Part shown: positions 63,450 through 64,000 of the stretch, one piece after another
Layout of the letters: each line of letters begins with the position of its first letter
Position numbering within the stretch: position 1 is the stretch's first letter
Assembly (NCBI GenBank): GCA_949752795.1
Contig: OX457065.1
Span: forward strand, 558,001 to 622,000
Source of the DNA: Hyperoodon ampullatus
Taxonomy: Eukaryota; Chordata; Mammalia; Artiodactyla; Ziphiidae
Direction: 5' to 3'
DNA length: 64,000 nucleotides
Made by a program: the position numbers and the translations under genes
The notes under the pieces: model-generated
Database searches by the model: none
Told to the model about the DNA's origin: nothing
The model's input: only the letters and a program-made list of their open reading frames with translations

Positions 63450-64000
63450 GTGTTAAAAGATGCTCAAAGAACTCAAAGAAGATGTGGAGAAAGTCAAGAA
63501 AATGATGTGTGAACAAAATGGAAATATCCACAAAGAAGTAGAAAACAAGAAATCAGAAAAGAAAACCTGGAGCTAAAAAACACAATAATTGAAATAAGTA
63601 ATTCTCTAGAGGGATTCAAAGGCAAATTTGAGGAGGGAGAAAAAACACTCAGTGATCTTGAAAAGAGGACAATGGAAACTATGGAGGCTGAGGAACAGAA
63701 AGGAAAAGACTGAAGAAAAGCAAACAAAGCCTAAGGAACCTGCAGGACAACATCAAGAGGACCAATATACGCATCGTGGGGGTCACAGAAAGAGAAGAGA
63801 GAGAAAGAGGCAGAGAATGTATCTGAAGAAATAATGGCTGAAAAGTTTCCAAACTGGATGAATAGAAACATCCAAGAAACTCAAGGAACTCCAAGTACGA
63901 GGAAGTCAAAGAGACCTACAGTGAGACACATTATAACAAACTATCACAGGATAATCAAAAGCCAAAGAATCTTGAAAGCAGCAAGAGAGAAGCAAATCAC
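63450..64000 (+). pseudogene. L1 ORF1 pseudogene, partial
   Basis: Translated pieces in shifting frames show an L1 ORF1 pattern: a Glu/Lys-rich coiled coil (63480-63720), then an RRM start (AACATCAAGAGGACCAATAT, giving N-I-K-R-T-N-I-R-I-V-G-V). A basic segment (ATCTTGAAAGCAGCAAGAG) follows. Frameshifts near 63560 and 63710 break it. The right end is cut by the window. Confidence 0.82.

Larger units (their letters stand above)
62405..64000 (+). mobile_element. Older L1, 5' UTR into ORF1, truncated by the window end
   Basis: GAAGATGGTAGGGTAGGAAGC and following resembles an L1 5' end. After GC-richer 5' UTR and a SINE, ORF1-like sequence begins near 63450 and runs off the window. It is diverged from the young L1s at 11.6 and 21.8 kb. 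Confidence 0.75.

Overview
The window is mammalian nuclear DNA, almost certainly from a cetacean and probably a toothed whale. The main evidence is about eighteen tRNA-derived SINEs whose heads read GGCTTCCCTGGTGGCGCAG or GGGACTTCCCTGGTGG; this is the CHR family of whales, hippos and ruminants, and several copies belong to the short, GC-rich, cetacean-type subfamily. The rest is typical mammalian repeat (young and old L1, MaLR/MLT1 LTRs, one MIR) plus a nuclear copy of mitochondrial DNA. There is no bacterial-style gene organisation. The only ordinary protein-coding gene I can support is the 3' end of CFAP100 (minus strand, 55.2-58.5 kb).

Layout. 1-6288: a G-rich 24-bp minisatellite whose unit contains a telomere-like TTAGGG, broken up by (GGGGCT)n/(GGGGAT)n tracts and organised in larger duplicated blocks. 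6289-7305: the same minisatellite in the opposite orientation. 6289-16172 and 16482-26582: two copies of a roughly 10.2-kb unit, offset by exactly 10,193 bp and with no difference noticed over the first 8.5 kb. Each unit holds inverted minisatellite, unannotated sequence, a twin-primed L1, an old L1 piece, SINEs and a young L1 with an open ORF1 but most of ORF2 deleted. In copy 2 the target site flanks this L1 on both sides; in copy 1 the right flank is foreign, which points to recombination between two L1s. 26.6-36.2 kb: a patchwork of old L1s, an LTR-like element, SINEs, unannotated DNA and a degenerate CCCTAA-type interstitial telomere-like block (32.74-32.95 kb). 36.3-38.94 kb: a NUMT (tRNA-Tyr, COX1, tRNA-Ser, tRNA-Asp, COX2) with a SINE inside COX1. 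39-53.3 kb: mostly GC-rich unannotated sequence with L1, MLT1 and SINE insertions, a 55-bp tandem repeat and a (TA)n tract. 53.28-54.95 kb: a second, unrelated ~35-bp minisatellite ending just past the CFAP100 3' end. 55.07-58.5 kb: the last four coding exons of CFAP100. 58.6-64 kb: L1s and SINEs, running off the end inside an old L1 ORF1.

Interpretation (inference). Telomere-like minisatellite, an interstitial telomere-like block, recent large duplications, repeated fragments and a lone gene at one side together suggest a subtelomeric or terminal-heterochromatin boundary, with CFAP100 as the outermost gene and the left side distal. From memory, CFAP100 lies close to the end of the homologous cattle chromosome (22), which would fit. 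The items most worth a second look are the 10.2-kb duplication with its L1-recombination footprint, the orientation switch at 6288/6289, and the telomere-like minisatellite. No new enzymatic or defence system is visible.
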